From Chloroflexota bacterium (GTDB lineage: Bacteria; Chloroflexota; Anaerolineae; Caldilineales; Caldilineaceae), in NCBI GenBank assembly GCA_003577005.1, contig QEUW01000353.1, forward strand, positions 1 to 8,130: 8,130 nucleotides of DNA, written 5' to 3'. The notes under the pieces were generated by a model. That model saw only the letters and a program-made list of their open reading frames with translations. It was not told the DNA's origin and did not search any database. Below are positions 1 to 6,944 of this stretch, piece after piece (position 1 is the first letter of the stretch; each line of letters begins with the position of its first letter). The position numbers and the translations under genes are program-made.

Positions 1-1
1 G

Positions 2-376
2 GCCATTGTCAATGTCTCGTCGGTATTGGCGCAGGCGACGCTGGCCGGGCAGACCGCGTACGCGGCCTCCAAGGCGGGTCTGCTTGGGTTGACGCGTGCG
101 ATGGCGCTCGACCTGGCCGAACGGAATGTGCGGGTGAACTGCATCCTACCCGGCAGTACAGACACGCCGCTCATGTGGGGCTATCTCGACAAAGCCGAAG
201 TACCGCAGGAGCTACAGGAGCAGGCTGCCAAAGATGTACCTCTGGGCCGGGTGGCGACGCCGGCTGAGATTGCACCAGCGGTGCTCTTTCTCGCCAGCCC
301 AGCCGCCTCATATATCACCGGCGCCGCCTTTGCGGTCGATGGAGGGCTTTTAGCCAAGATCGCTGCGACGATCTGA
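2..376 (+). CDS. Short-chain dehydrogenase/reductase (SDR), C-terminal part, cut by window edge
   Basis: This frame is open from the first bases, so the N-terminal Rossmann half with the cofactor-binding glycine motif lies outside the window. About 124 residues remain. Visible SDR marks are the strand IVNVSS, a catalytic Ser (about residue 7 of the fragment), and YAASK with Tyr 13 residues later (about 20) and Lys at about 24, matching the S-Y-x3-K arrangement of classical SDRs. Further on come VRVNCILPG, the usual loop after the active site, and a C-terminal TGAAFAVDGG, typical of FabG-like enzymes. The family reduces or oxidises carbonyl/hydroxyl groups with NAD(P)(H) in the cytoplasm; the substrate cannot be read from this part. 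The TTG near base 26 is inside the catalytic strand and is not a start. The gene ends in TGA. I see no clear terminator after it, and the 460-base gap plus the separate promoter downstream suggest it is not co-transcribed with the kinase. Confidence 0.93.
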   Translation, partial: AIVNVSSVLAQATLAGQTAYAASKAGLLGLTRAMALDLAERNVRVNCILPGSTDTPLMWGYLDKAEVPQELQEQAAKDVPLGRVATPAEIAPAVLFLASPAASYITGAAFAVDGGLLAKIAATI

Positions 377-722
377 GCCAGCTACCCAAATAGCCGTTTG
401 CTCAACCCAAAGGGCAAGCGAAGTGACTGCTGAACAACCAGAGGCTAAATCGGGCTATTAGTGCATGATTGGCGTAGCCCGCAGGGGCGCCGCCACGAAA
501 TCGCTCCAAATTCCACAATTTCCACCTAGACACAGGCACAACAGAACAACATAGAGCAAGGCGCCTCGCCAACATTTACGTTTGAGAAATGCGGTGGCAG
601 TCTCCCCTTGCCAATATTTGGGTATTGAGAATTTCATCGAAATAATCTCCTGCAAATCGGTTGACCGCTATCTTGACATTAGTCACATTGTAAGGCGGCG
701 GAGAACAACTTTGAAGATCAAA
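377..722. other. Non-coding intergenic stretch, no gene recognised
   Basis: This gap is AT-richer than the genes on both sides. It holds only small symmetric motifs: GGCG-TAG-CCC-GCAG-GGG-CGCC around 471-491 (a 7-bp stem with a bulge) and AAATT-CCAC-AATTT at 508-521. Neither is followed by a T run. Short open frames on the minus strand have no recognisable domain or good start context. I see no RNA gene or riboswitch that I can name. Confidence 0.6.
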
Positions 723-755
723 TACCTCCCTGGTTTCTGAGGAATTGAGGAGGTA
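723..755. promoter_or_regulatory. Putative operator: 7-bp dyad overlapping the -35 box
   Basis: TACCTCC (723-729) and GGAGGTA (749-755) form a perfect inverted repeat with a 19-base spacer. The right arm overlaps the predicted -35 hexamer at 745-750, where a bound dimer would block or modulate RNA polymerase. The symmetry is seen directly; the operator role is inference. The FHA-winged-helix protein encoded two genes downstream is one candidate ligand, but OmpR-type proteins usually prefer direct repeats, so another regulator is equally possible. Confidence 0.35.
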
Positions 756-773
756 GACAAAATTCGCTATAAT
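745..773 (+). promoter_or_regulatory. Sigma70-type promoter for the kinase/FHA operon
   Basis: A perfect TATAAT -10 box (768-773) lies 17 bases after TTGAGG (745-750), which matches four of six consensus -35 positions. Transcription would begin near 780, giving a leader of roughly 55 bases before the ATG at 837. This is the only good hexamer pair found in the gap. The next gene downstream has its ribosome site inside the end of the kinase gene, so one transcript probably serves both. Confidence 0.7.
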
Positions 774-778
774 GGGTA

Positions 779-813
779 GAACGAGCACATCTGCCAAAGC
801 TGAACTCGTGTTC
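779..813 (+). promoter_or_regulatory. Imperfect inverted repeat in the mRNA leader
   Basis: GAACGAG (779-785) can pair with CTCGTGTTC (805-813) if two bases are bulged; the strict core is ACGAG/CTCGT with a 19-base loop. It lies between the expected transcription start and the ribosome-binding site. It could be a leader hairpin or an operator half-site pair. The stem is short and may be chance. Confidence 0.2.
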
Positions 814-822
814 GTTATTCCT

Positions 823-826
823 GGAG
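823..826 (+). promoter_or_regulatory. Ribosome-binding site of the kinase-STAND gene
   Basis: GGAG stands 10 bases before the ATG at 837. Together with the N-terminus leading directly into the kinase fold (RYQIVRPIGRGG begins at residue 11), it supports this start; no other in-frame start nearby has a better site. Confidence 0.6.
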
Positions 827-836
827 TGCATAGCCC

Positions 837-3800
837 ATGCTGGCTCCTGGCGCTTTACTGCAAGACCGCTATCAGATTGTCCGCCCGATTGGTCGAGGGG
901 GCGTAGGGGCTGTCTACCAGGCCATCGACCAACGGTTGGGACATGCCGTTGCTATCAAAGAGATCCTCTACAGCGATCCTTTGCTGCGCGCGGCTTTCGA
1001 GCGGGAAGCGCGCTTGTTGGCGGCGCTTCGTCACCCTGCCCTGCCCAAGGTAACCGACCATTTTGTCGAGGAGGCCGGGCAATTTCTGGTGATGGAGTTT
1101 ATCCCCGGTGAGGATCTCGCCAGCCTCTTGCTGCGGCAAAGGGAGCCGCTTGCAGTTGATGATGTGGCCCGCTGGGCCGACCAGTTGCTGGATGTGCTGA
1201 CCTATCTGCACAGTCAGAACCCGCCAGTCATTCACCGGGATATCAAGCCCCACAACCTCAAACTAAACGAGCAGCGAGAGGTGATCCTGCTCGATTTTGG
1301 GTTGGCAAAGGGGGCGCCTGGCCAGACCCACTCAGAAAGAAGCATCGCCGGCTATACGTTGCACTATGCTTCCCCAGAGCAGTTGCGCGGCGAGCAGACC
1401 GACCCACGCAGCGATCTCTATGCCCTGGCTGCCGCCCTCTACGATCTGCTTTCGGCCGTCAAGCCGCCAGATGCACTCAGGCGGCTCACCGCCACCGCCG
1501 CGGGCCAACCCGATCCGCTGCGGCCCATAGATATGCTCAATCCTGCTGTCTCCTCTGCGCTGGCCACGGTGATCCACCAGGCGCTGGCTCTGGCGCCCGC
1601 AGCACGCTTTGCCGATGCGGCGGCTATGCGTCTCTCCCTCCATGCCGCTATAGGCGGAGACACCACGCAACTTGTTTCCCCGGCAGCGCCCGTACGCTCA
1701 CCTTTCCCGACCAGCAATTTGCCGGCCCAACTGACTTCTTTTGTGGGTAGAGAAGCAGAGGTGACGACCTTAGAACAGCTTTTGCTGTCGGAGGGGCTAC
1801 GTCTCCTGACACTCACCGGTGCAGGCGGGATTGGAAAGACCCGGCTGGCTCTTGAGCTTGCCACCCGCTGCCAGGCGCGCTTCGAGGATGGGGTCTATTT
1901 CGTCTCGCTTGCTTTGATTCGCGAGAGCCATCTGGTGCTTCCGGCGATTGCGCAAACGTTGGGGGTGCGCGAGGCGCCCAACACGACGGTGCTCCAAAGC
2001 CTCCAAATACACCTCCAGGGGAAGGAGATGTTGCTTGTATTGGATAACTTTGAGCAAGTAGTGGCGGCCGCACCGTTGGTCAGCGAACTGCTGATGGCCG
2101 CGCCTCGCCTCAAAGTGTTGGTCACCAGCCGCGAAGTGCTCCAGATCCAGGGTGAACAGGAGTTTCCTGTGCCGGTGCTCACCCTTCCCGATCTGAAGCA
2201 CCTCCCTTCGCCCGAAGACCTGGCCCAGGTTGCCGCCGTCAAGCTCTTTATCCAGCGCGCGCAGGCGGTCAAACCAGGCTTTCATCTGGACAACTCAAAC
2301 GCCGCAGCAATTGCAGAGATCTGTAAACGCCTCGACGGTCTCCCCCTGGCGATCGAGCTGGCGGCGGCGTCGATCAAGGTGTTCTCAGCCCCAGCTATTC
2401 TCACCCGGCTGGCGGAGCGGTTTGAACTGCCGCACACCGGTTTGCGCAATGCGCCAGATCGCCAGCGCACCTTGCGTGCGTCCATCAGTTGGAGCTATGA
2501 TCTGTTGGCTGAGGATGAAAAAGCGCTCTTCCGCCGGCTGGCAGTTTTTACAGGAAGTTTTGATCTGGCGGCAGCGGAAGCGTTGTGCAGAGGCAGTGAA
2601 CGTCTGGAACCGTTTGTACTGGCGGGAATCGCTTCGCTGATCGACAAGAGCCTGCTGAAACCGCTCGAATCCACCGGGAGTGAGCCGCGCTTTACCATGC
2701 TGGAGACCATTCGCGAGTTTGGGCTGAGAGCGCTCGCCGAAGAAGGCGAAGCAGAGGCCGTCCGCGACGCCCATGCAGATTACTTTTTTCAACTTGCACG
2801 CAAAGCACAGCGCCATATCTGGGGCGCCGATATCGCCCAGTGGGTGAACCGTCTGGACCTGGAAAATGATAATCTGCGCACCGCCCTGAACCATTACATC
2901 GCCCACCAACACGGTGCAGACCGCAGTTTGCAGTTAGCCGGTTCGCTCTGGCGCTTCTGGGAGATCCGCGGCTATATTGTGGAAGGGCGCGCCTGGCTGG
3001 AACGGGCTTTGGAGCGGCGCGCCGAAGCACCGCCGTCTAATCGCTGGTTGCCGCTACATGGCGCGGGCAATTTAGCCGCCGATCAAGGGGACTATGAAGT
3101 AGCCAGACGCCACTACACAGAGAGTCTGCACTTGTTGCAGACACTTTTGCCAGACCTTGAAGACCCAGCCGCCATCCGAAGTACACAACGGGGGATCGCC
3201 AATTCGTTGACCAATCTGGGTAACATCGCCCTGCTCCAGAGCGAATGTGAACAGGCGGTTGTCTTTACAGAAGAGGCGCTCGCGATTCATCGCCAACTCA
3301 ACAATCCGATCGGCATGGCGATCACGATCAATAATCTCGCCAAGATCAAACTGTGCCAGAGTCACTATGCCCAGGCAGAGGCGCTGAGTACGGAGAGCCT
3401 TGCTCTGTACCGTACCCTCGGCGATGAGCGTGGCATTGGTTGGAATCTACAGAGGCTAGGCACCATTGCGCGTGATAGGGGGGATCATGAGCAAGCATCC
3501 AGCCTCTACCAGAAATCTATGCTTCTCTTTAAGAAATTATCCGATCAAGCCGATATGGCCGCCCTACTTTTCGATCAAGGGGAACTTGCCCGGCAACAAG
3601 GCAAGCATGAGCAAGCAGAAGCCCACTATCGGGCAGGCCTTGCCCTAGCGCAGGAGTTGGGCAGCAAAAAGGAGATTGCCGATCTGCTAGACCGCCTGAG
3701 CATCATCGCCTGCGGTTCGGGGCGCTATGCGCGGGCAACAACCCTCAGCGAACAAAGTATTGTGCTACATCGCGAAATCGGTAACCGGTTTGGGCTGAGC

Positions 3801-4178
3801 GAGTCGCTGCATAATCGTGGGCACATTGCGTATGCACAGGGGCACTACGCACCGGCAGCTCACTATTACACCGAGAGTCTCCAACTCAAGGTCCAGTTGG
3901 GTGACCAGAGAGGAATCGCGGATTCGTTCAAAGCGCTGGCTCTGCTCGCGCTGACCGCGCAACGCAAGCCATTGCGCGCCACCCGTTTATTCGCCGCTGG
4001 CGAGAAGCTGCGGCGCACGATTGGGATCGGCGTCCCACTTTCTGAGCAGACCAGAGACGAAGAGGCGCTCAACGCGCTCCGGGCAACGTTGGGCGCAGAG
4101 ACCTTTGCGATAGCCTGGGCGGCGGGAGAAGCAATGGAACTGGAAGAAGCTGTCACCTATGCAGGCGAGGAGAAGTAA
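837..4178 (+). CDS. Ser/Thr protein kinase - NB-ARC-like STAND ATPase - TPR fusion
   Basis: A 1113-residue cytoplasmic signalling protein; no membrane segment is visible. Kinase domain about 12-270: glycine loop G19-RGGV-G24, Lys41, helix-C Glu57, HRDIKPHN with catalytic Asp135 and Asn140, DFG at 153-155, SPE at 179-181 and the structural SDLY Asp193. All essential residues are present, so it should be active. After a linker, the NB-ARC-like STAND ATPase (about 300-540) shows Walker A GAGGIGKT (328-335), Walker B LLVLDN (399-404), the TSR sensor (430-432) and GLPLA (501-505), followed by a winged-helix region (about 541-610). TPR-like helices run from about 740 to 1060 with an exact 40-residue register, then a tail resembling the C-terminus of AfsR/LuxR-type ATPases. 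By family knowledge, STAND proteins hold an ADP-bound off state until a ligand reaches the sensor repeats; here the output would be the kinase. The FHA regulator two bases downstream is the likely partner. A defence role is possible but nothing here shows it. Confidence 0.95.
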   Translation: MLAPGALLQDRYQIVRPIGRGGVGAVYQAIDQRLGHAVAIKEILYSDPLLRAAFEREARLLAALRHPALPKVTDHFVEEAGQFLVMEFIPGEDLASLLLRQREPLAVDDVARWADQLLDVLTYLHSQNPPVIHRDIKPHNLKLNEQREVILLDFGLAKGAPGQTHSERSIAGYTLHYASPEQLRGEQTDPRSDLYALAAALYDLLSAVKPPDALRRLTATAAGQPDPLRPIDMLNPAVSSALATVIHQALALAPAARFADAAAMRLSLHAAIGGDTTQLVSPAAPVRSPFPTSNLPAQLTSFVGREAEVTTLEQLLLSEGLRLLTLTGAGGIGKTRLALELATRCQARFEDGVYFVSLALIRESHLVLPAIAQTLGVREAPNTTVLQSLQIHLQGKEMLLVLDNFEQVVAAAPLVSELLMAAPRLKVLVTSREVLQIQGEQEFPVPVLTLPDLKHLPSPEDLAQVAAVKLFIQRAQAVKPGFHLDNSNAAAIAEICKRLDGLPLAIELAAASIKVFSAPAILTRLAERFELPHTGLRNAPDRQRTLRASISWSYDLLAEDEKALFRRLAVFTGSFDLAAAEALCRGSERLEPFVLAGIASLIDKSLLKPLESTGSEPRFTMLETIREFGLRALAEEGEAEAVRDAHADYFFQLARKAQRHIWGADIAQWVNRLDLENDNLRTALNHYIAHQHGADRSLQLAGSLWRFWEIRGYIVEGRAWLERALERRAEAPPSNRWLPLHGAGNLAADQGDYEVARRHYTESLHLLQTLLPDLEDPAAIRSTQRGIANSLTNLGNIALLQSECEQAVVFTEEALAIHRQLNNPIGMAITINNLAKIKLCQSHYAQAEALSTESLALYRTLGDERGIGWNLQRLGTIARDRGDHEQASSLYQKSMLLFKKLSDQADMAALLFDQGELARQQGKHEQAEAHYRAGLALAQELGSKKEIADLLDRLSIIACGSGRYARATTLSEQSIVLHREIGNRFGLSESLHNRGHIAYAQGHYAPAAHYYTESLQLKVQLGDQRGIADSFKALALLALTAQRKPLRATRLFAAGEKLRRTIGIGVPLSEQTRDEEALNALRATLGAETFAIAWAAGEAMELEEAVTYAGEEK
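4167..4172 (+). promoter_or_regulatory. Ribosome-binding site of the FHA-winged-helix gene
   Basis: GAGGAG lies eight bases before the ATG at 4181 and inside the last codons of the kinase gene. The 2-base gap between the stop codon and this start points to translational coupling and fixed stoichiometry of the two products. Confidence 0.7.
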
Positions 4179-4180
4179 CC

Positions 4181-4810
4181 ATGCAGTCACTTCCCGCCCT
4201 TCAATTTGCGCAGTTGGTCGCCTTGCATCAGGATGTGCAGCCGGCGGAAACCATGCTGGAGGCGGATGTCTACACCTTGGGCCGCTCTCCGCTGTGCCAG
4301 ATCGTCGTGCAACGCAGCACGGTTTCACGGCTCCATGCCAAGATCGAACGGGACGGGCCTCGTTATTTATTGGTCGATGCCGGTAGCGCCAATGGGACCT
4401 TTGTCAACGGGCAGCGTCTGCACGCACCCCACCTGTTGAGCGACCGCGATCTGATCGGCCTCGGCGCTGCCAGCGCCTTGCTGCGCTTTCTCGATTTGGA
4501 CCCGACGGTTGTGCCCGCGACTCGCCTGCGCTATGACGAACGCAAGATGCTCTTTTCCCTGGACAATCAGCCGCTCGACCTTACGCCGGCCCAGTTTCGC
4601 CTGCTCCACCATCTCTACCAGTTTGCCGGCGAGGTCTGCACTCGCGAGAGCTGTGCCGAAGCGCTCTGGGGACGAGATTATGATCCGGGTCTGGATGCCG
4701 ATGCGTTGGATCGCGCCTTCAGCTCTTTACGCAGCCAGCTACGTCGCACCGCCGCCACCGCCGACCTGATCGAAACTCGGCGTGGTCTGGGATATGTGCT
4801 CAACCTTTAA
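4181..4810 (+). CDS. FHA domain - OmpR/PhoB-type winged-helix transcription factor
   Basis: A 209-residue cytoplasmic protein. The FHA domain (about 8-105) has every hallmark phosphothreonine-binding residue: Gly34-Arg35, Ser49-Arg50 and His52 (SRLHAKI), and SANGTFVNG with Asn71, Gly72 and Asn76. The C-terminal part (about 115-209) is a winged helix of the Trans_reg_C type: LTPAQFRLLHHL as first helix, the CTRESCAEALWG turn, the LDRAFSSLRSQLRR recognition helix and the TRRGLGYVL wing. A classical response regulator would have a receiver domain in front of such a winged helix; here an FHA domain takes that place, so the expected input is a phosphothreonine rather than phospho-aspartate. The kinase encoded immediately upstream is the obvious source of that mark. 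EmbR of mycobacteria is a known analogue that joins DNA binding to an FHA domain, but its order is different and it carries a BTAD that is absent here. The target genes are unknown; autoregulation of the shared promoter is possible. Confidence 0.93.
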   Translation: MQSLPALQFAQLVALHQDVQPAETMLEADVYTLGRSPLCQIVVQRSTVSRLHAKIERDGPRYLLVDAGSANGTFVNGQRLHAPHLLSDRDLIGLGAASALLRFLDLDPTVVPATRLRYDERKMLFSLDNQPLDLTPAQFRLLHHLYQFAGEVCTRESCAEALWGRDYDPGLDADALDRAFSSLRSQLRRTAATADLIETRRGLGYVLNL

Positions 4811-4838
4811 GAGGCTGTGTGAAAAGGGTCGGCGCGTT

Positions 4839-4853
4839 GCACGCGCAGCGTGC
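4839..4853. repeat. Internal palindrome of the MITE-like element (left)
   Basis: GCACGC-GCA-GCGTGC is a perfect 6-bp stem with a 3-base loop; pairing continues outward with mismatches for about five more base pairs. The neighbouring GCGTTGCAC (4834-4842) is also the exact reverse complement of GTGCAACGC at 4884-4892, so this part can fold locally or pair with the right palindrome. Confidence 0.6.
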
Positions 4854-4880
4854 GATGCACCTGGGCCGCCGGATATTCCT

Positions 4881-4897
4881 AAGGTGCAACGCACCTT
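4881..4897. repeat. Internal palindrome of the MITE-like element (right)
   Basis: AAGGTGC-AAC-GCACCTT is a perfect 7-bp stem with a 3-base loop. AGGTGC (4882-4887) can alternatively pair with GCACCT (4857-4862). Nested palindromes of this kind are usual in small non-autonomous elements and REP-like sequences. Confidence 0.6.
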
Positions 4898-4947
4898 GTA
4901 GGTACACGCACCAGCGTGGAGCCCCCTTTTCAAACAGCTTCTTAGAA

Positions 4948-6873
4948 TCATCGCTCGATCAGCGGCAGATAGAGCTGATCAGCCCAATCGTCGCGCCAGA
5001 TTTGAACCGGCGCCAATCGACCCTCAGGGCTCGCCACCAGAAGGGTCTGGGCGACAAGCGCTGGGACTTCGACCTCGTTCAACCCGAATACAACCTGACC
5101 GAAGTTGTTGCTCCCTGAAACGCCCGCCGTGGACACCAGGCTAAATCGCACCATACCCTCAGTTGGGTCGACGTGGCAGGCTGCCAGGTCAAAGTTTTTG
5201 TCAGGATCGGCGCTACAGGTGACAGTGCCGGGCCATGCCGGATCATAGGTAAAGACGGCGCTCAGCGCCCCTACTGCCAGTGGGGCATCGACTCGTACGG
5301 GGATGTGGGCGCCGCCATCTGACTGGGGTGTGCTCTTGCCAATTGTGACGGTGACCGGGTCCACGCTGTCGTCTTCCGCCTGCGTTGTACGAACCCCGCC
5401 GGCCGCCGGACAGAATTTATTCGCCAGTGCAACACTGCACTGTAAGGTCAGCAGTGCGTCGATCGCATTGCAATCCCCCTCGCCACTTACATCGCACGAG
5501 TAAGTATAGAGCGAACCCTCGGGCAGCGGGATCGTATCGCTGGTAGTCCGGAGCCTCACCTCGTACTGGAGCACAAACAGGGCATCGGCGGCGTCGACCT
5601 GCCCATCGCAGGTGACATCCCCCACCGCACAGGTCGCGATACCCGCCGCCGCGGGATTGGCATCCATCCAGTCACGCGGGGTCAGGCTGAAACCGCTCCA
5701 GTGGGCGTGCATGTACGGCTCGTCTTCGTCGCGCGCGATGTGGTGGAAAGTAATGCCATACCAGAGCACAACATCCGCACCCACCAGACTTTCATTGTTG
5801 ACAAAACTTGCAAGGTTGTCGGCGCAGCCATTCAGCTGGGGGTTGTGCGAGGCATACCGTTCACATTCTCGATAGCGGGTGACGTAGAAATCATTGGCTG
5901 TCCACGGCTCAAAACTCGGCCCCACATCGCGATGGCTCACGTCAATTGGCTCCAACTGATACGAGATGGGTTGCCCGTTGGCGTTGGCCGTCGCGCCATC
6001 GCGGATCCGCCATGAACGCAGACCCGTCCGGTCGATGGAGCGGCCGGCTTCGCTGGTCAGAGGAGTCACGCCGAGCGTGCGACGTGTGTTGTCCGCACTG
6101 GCTACATAGTTGAATTCCTCAACCACATCGTCCTCGCCACTCTCACCCAGGTCAAAATCGAGCCGCCAGTAGTAGTTGTGGATATGCGAGGTGCCGCGCA
6201 AGCCATTGGCGCGTACCGGCCACCCATAGCGGCTGTCGTTAGTATAGCGTTGAAGTTTGCCCGCTGCACCCATGAGCAGGTGGATGGCGCCATCGTCGGC
6301 AAAACGCCAGACGGGGATATAGTTATATTCGCCGCTGGTCGAGACGCTAAAGAGGCTGAGAAGTTCACCCTGTTCCTGCGCCCCCAGACCTTTGAAGGCA
6401 TAGCCACGAGCTTGCACTTGTTGGCATAGGACGTTCTTGGTACCAAACTGTAATAACACCCCACCAGGACACTCGGCGGGCGTCAGGCCATTGAGATTGT
6501 CTCCCCCAAAACCGTCGTCGGTGATGTCGTGAAAGCGGGCGCTATTGTCATCGTAGGGTACATGGACCTGCGCAATCGACCCTTGCGCCAGAACACGCCG
6601 GCTCACTCCCCCTGGCGGTGTGAAGTAGATGTCGCGCAGGACAATGCCATCCAGCGCACGGTGTTCCCAGCAGAGTTGCCAGCGTGCGCCGTTGCGAAAT
6701 GTCTTGTCGACGAAGAAGCTGGCCGAACAATTTGCTCCCGGTTGCGCATCGATGGGCGTATTATATAGCCAAAAGAGCGCGGCAACTGCCAGCAGCGCGA
6801 TGGACAACAAAAGGCTCAGGCGCGCCCGCCACGGCTGAAGCTGTTGTACGTGGAACAAGGGATGTCTGATCAT
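4948..6873 (-). CDS. Secreted copper amine oxidase-like protein with dockerin and cohesin-like modules
   Basis: 641 residues. Residues 17-37 form a signal or anchor helix after a basic stretch, so the rest is outside the cytoplasm. Residues about 50-405 match the catalytic domain of copper/topaquinone amine oxidases, which oxidise primary amines to aldehydes with release of ammonia and H2O2. Aligned active-site positions are present: base Asp116, topaquinone precursor Tyr183 (in EYNY where the family has NY[D/E]Y), copper ligands His230 and His232 (HIH) and His378 (HHIAR). The spacing of 47 residues from Tyr183 to His230 fits known enzymes. The N2 and N3 domains usual before this domain are missing. 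Residues about 415-488 are a dockerin-like pair of Ca-binding loops (D419 to D430, D461 to D472), 505-625 a cohesin-like beta domain, and the C-terminus is YLPLIER. The start has only a weak ribosome site (GGA about 12 bases upstream). The substrate is unknown, and activity is likely but unproven. Confidence 0.85.
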   Translation of the reverse strand: MIRHPLFHVQQLQPWRARLSLLLSIALLAVAALFWLYNTPIDAQPGANCSASFFVDKTFRNGARWQLCWEHRALDGIVLRDIYFTPPGGVSRRVLAQGSIAQVHVPYDDNSARFHDITDDGFGGDNLNGLTPAECPGGVLLQFGTKNVLCQQVQARGYAFKGLGAQEQGELLSLFSVSTSGEYNYIPVWRFADDGAIHLLMGAAGKLQRYTNDSRYGWPVRANGLRGTSHIHNYYWRLDFDLGESGEDDVVEEFNYVASADNTRRTLGVTPLTSEAGRSIDRTGLRSWRIRDGATANANGQPISYQLEPIDVSHRDVGPSFEPWTANDFYVTRYRECERYASHNPQLNGCADNLASFVNNESLVGADVVLWYGITFHHIARDEDEPYMHAHWSGFSLTPRDWMDANPAAAGIATCAVGDVTCDGQVDAADALFVLQYEVRLRTTSDTIPLPEGSLYTYSCDVSGEGDCNAIDALLTLQCSVALANKFCPAAGGVRTTQAEDDSVDPVTVTIGKSTPQSDGGAHIPVRVDAPLAVGALSAVFTYDPAWPGTVTCSADPDKNFDLAACHVDPTEGMVRFSLVSTAGVSGSNNFGQVVFGLNEVEVPALVAQTLLVASPEGRLAPVQIWRDDWADQLYLPLIER

Positions 6874-6944
6874 TCTGTCGATTCCAGATCCGCCCCGCCG
6901 TGTTCGCTCAGCGCCAACGGACGTAGCTTGTTGTTCTGGCTAGC

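Larger units (their letters stand above)
4808..4944. mobile_element. MITE-like inverted-repeat element between converging genes
   Basis: The two ends, 4808-4828 and 4924-4944, are inverted repeats of 21 bases that agree at 19 positions; both read inward as TAAG(A/G)AGCTGT-type sequence followed by TTGAAAAGGG or GTGAAAAGGG. If the element proper starts at GAGGCTG (4811) and ends at 4941, it is flanked by TTAA (4807-4810) and TTAG (4942-4945), a possible imperfect target duplication. The interior holds more palindromes and no open frame that looks real, so the element is non-autonomous. Its left end supplies the TAA stop of the FHA gene, and its right end stops three bases short of the stop of the amine oxidase gene. 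The family of the parent transposase is not assigned. A long bidirectional hairpin that limits read-through is an alternative reading, but no T tract follows either arm. Confidence 0.65.

Noticed and set aside
396..420. Possible terminator after the SDR gene
   Set aside because: Only a 4-bp stem (TTGC/GCAA) with a long loop and no T run can be formed.
673..678. Perfect TTGACA as a possible -35 box
   Set aside because: Seventeen bases downstream the sequence is GC-rich (CGGCGG-like) with no -10 box at an acceptable distance.
458..797. Two small minus-strand open frames (458-655 and 576-797)
   Set aside because: They overlap each other and the promoter region, have no recognisable domain, poor ribosome sites and no codon pattern like the neighbours.
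1439..2912. Long minus-strand open frames inside the kinase-STAND gene
   Set aside because: They are complementary to the conserved kinase, ATPase and winged-helix codons and have no domain of their own.
4819..5118. Plus-strand open frame starting in the MITE-like element
   Set aside because: It runs into the antisense of the cohesin-like domain, has no similarity I recognise and no ribosome site; it is not evidence for a transposase.
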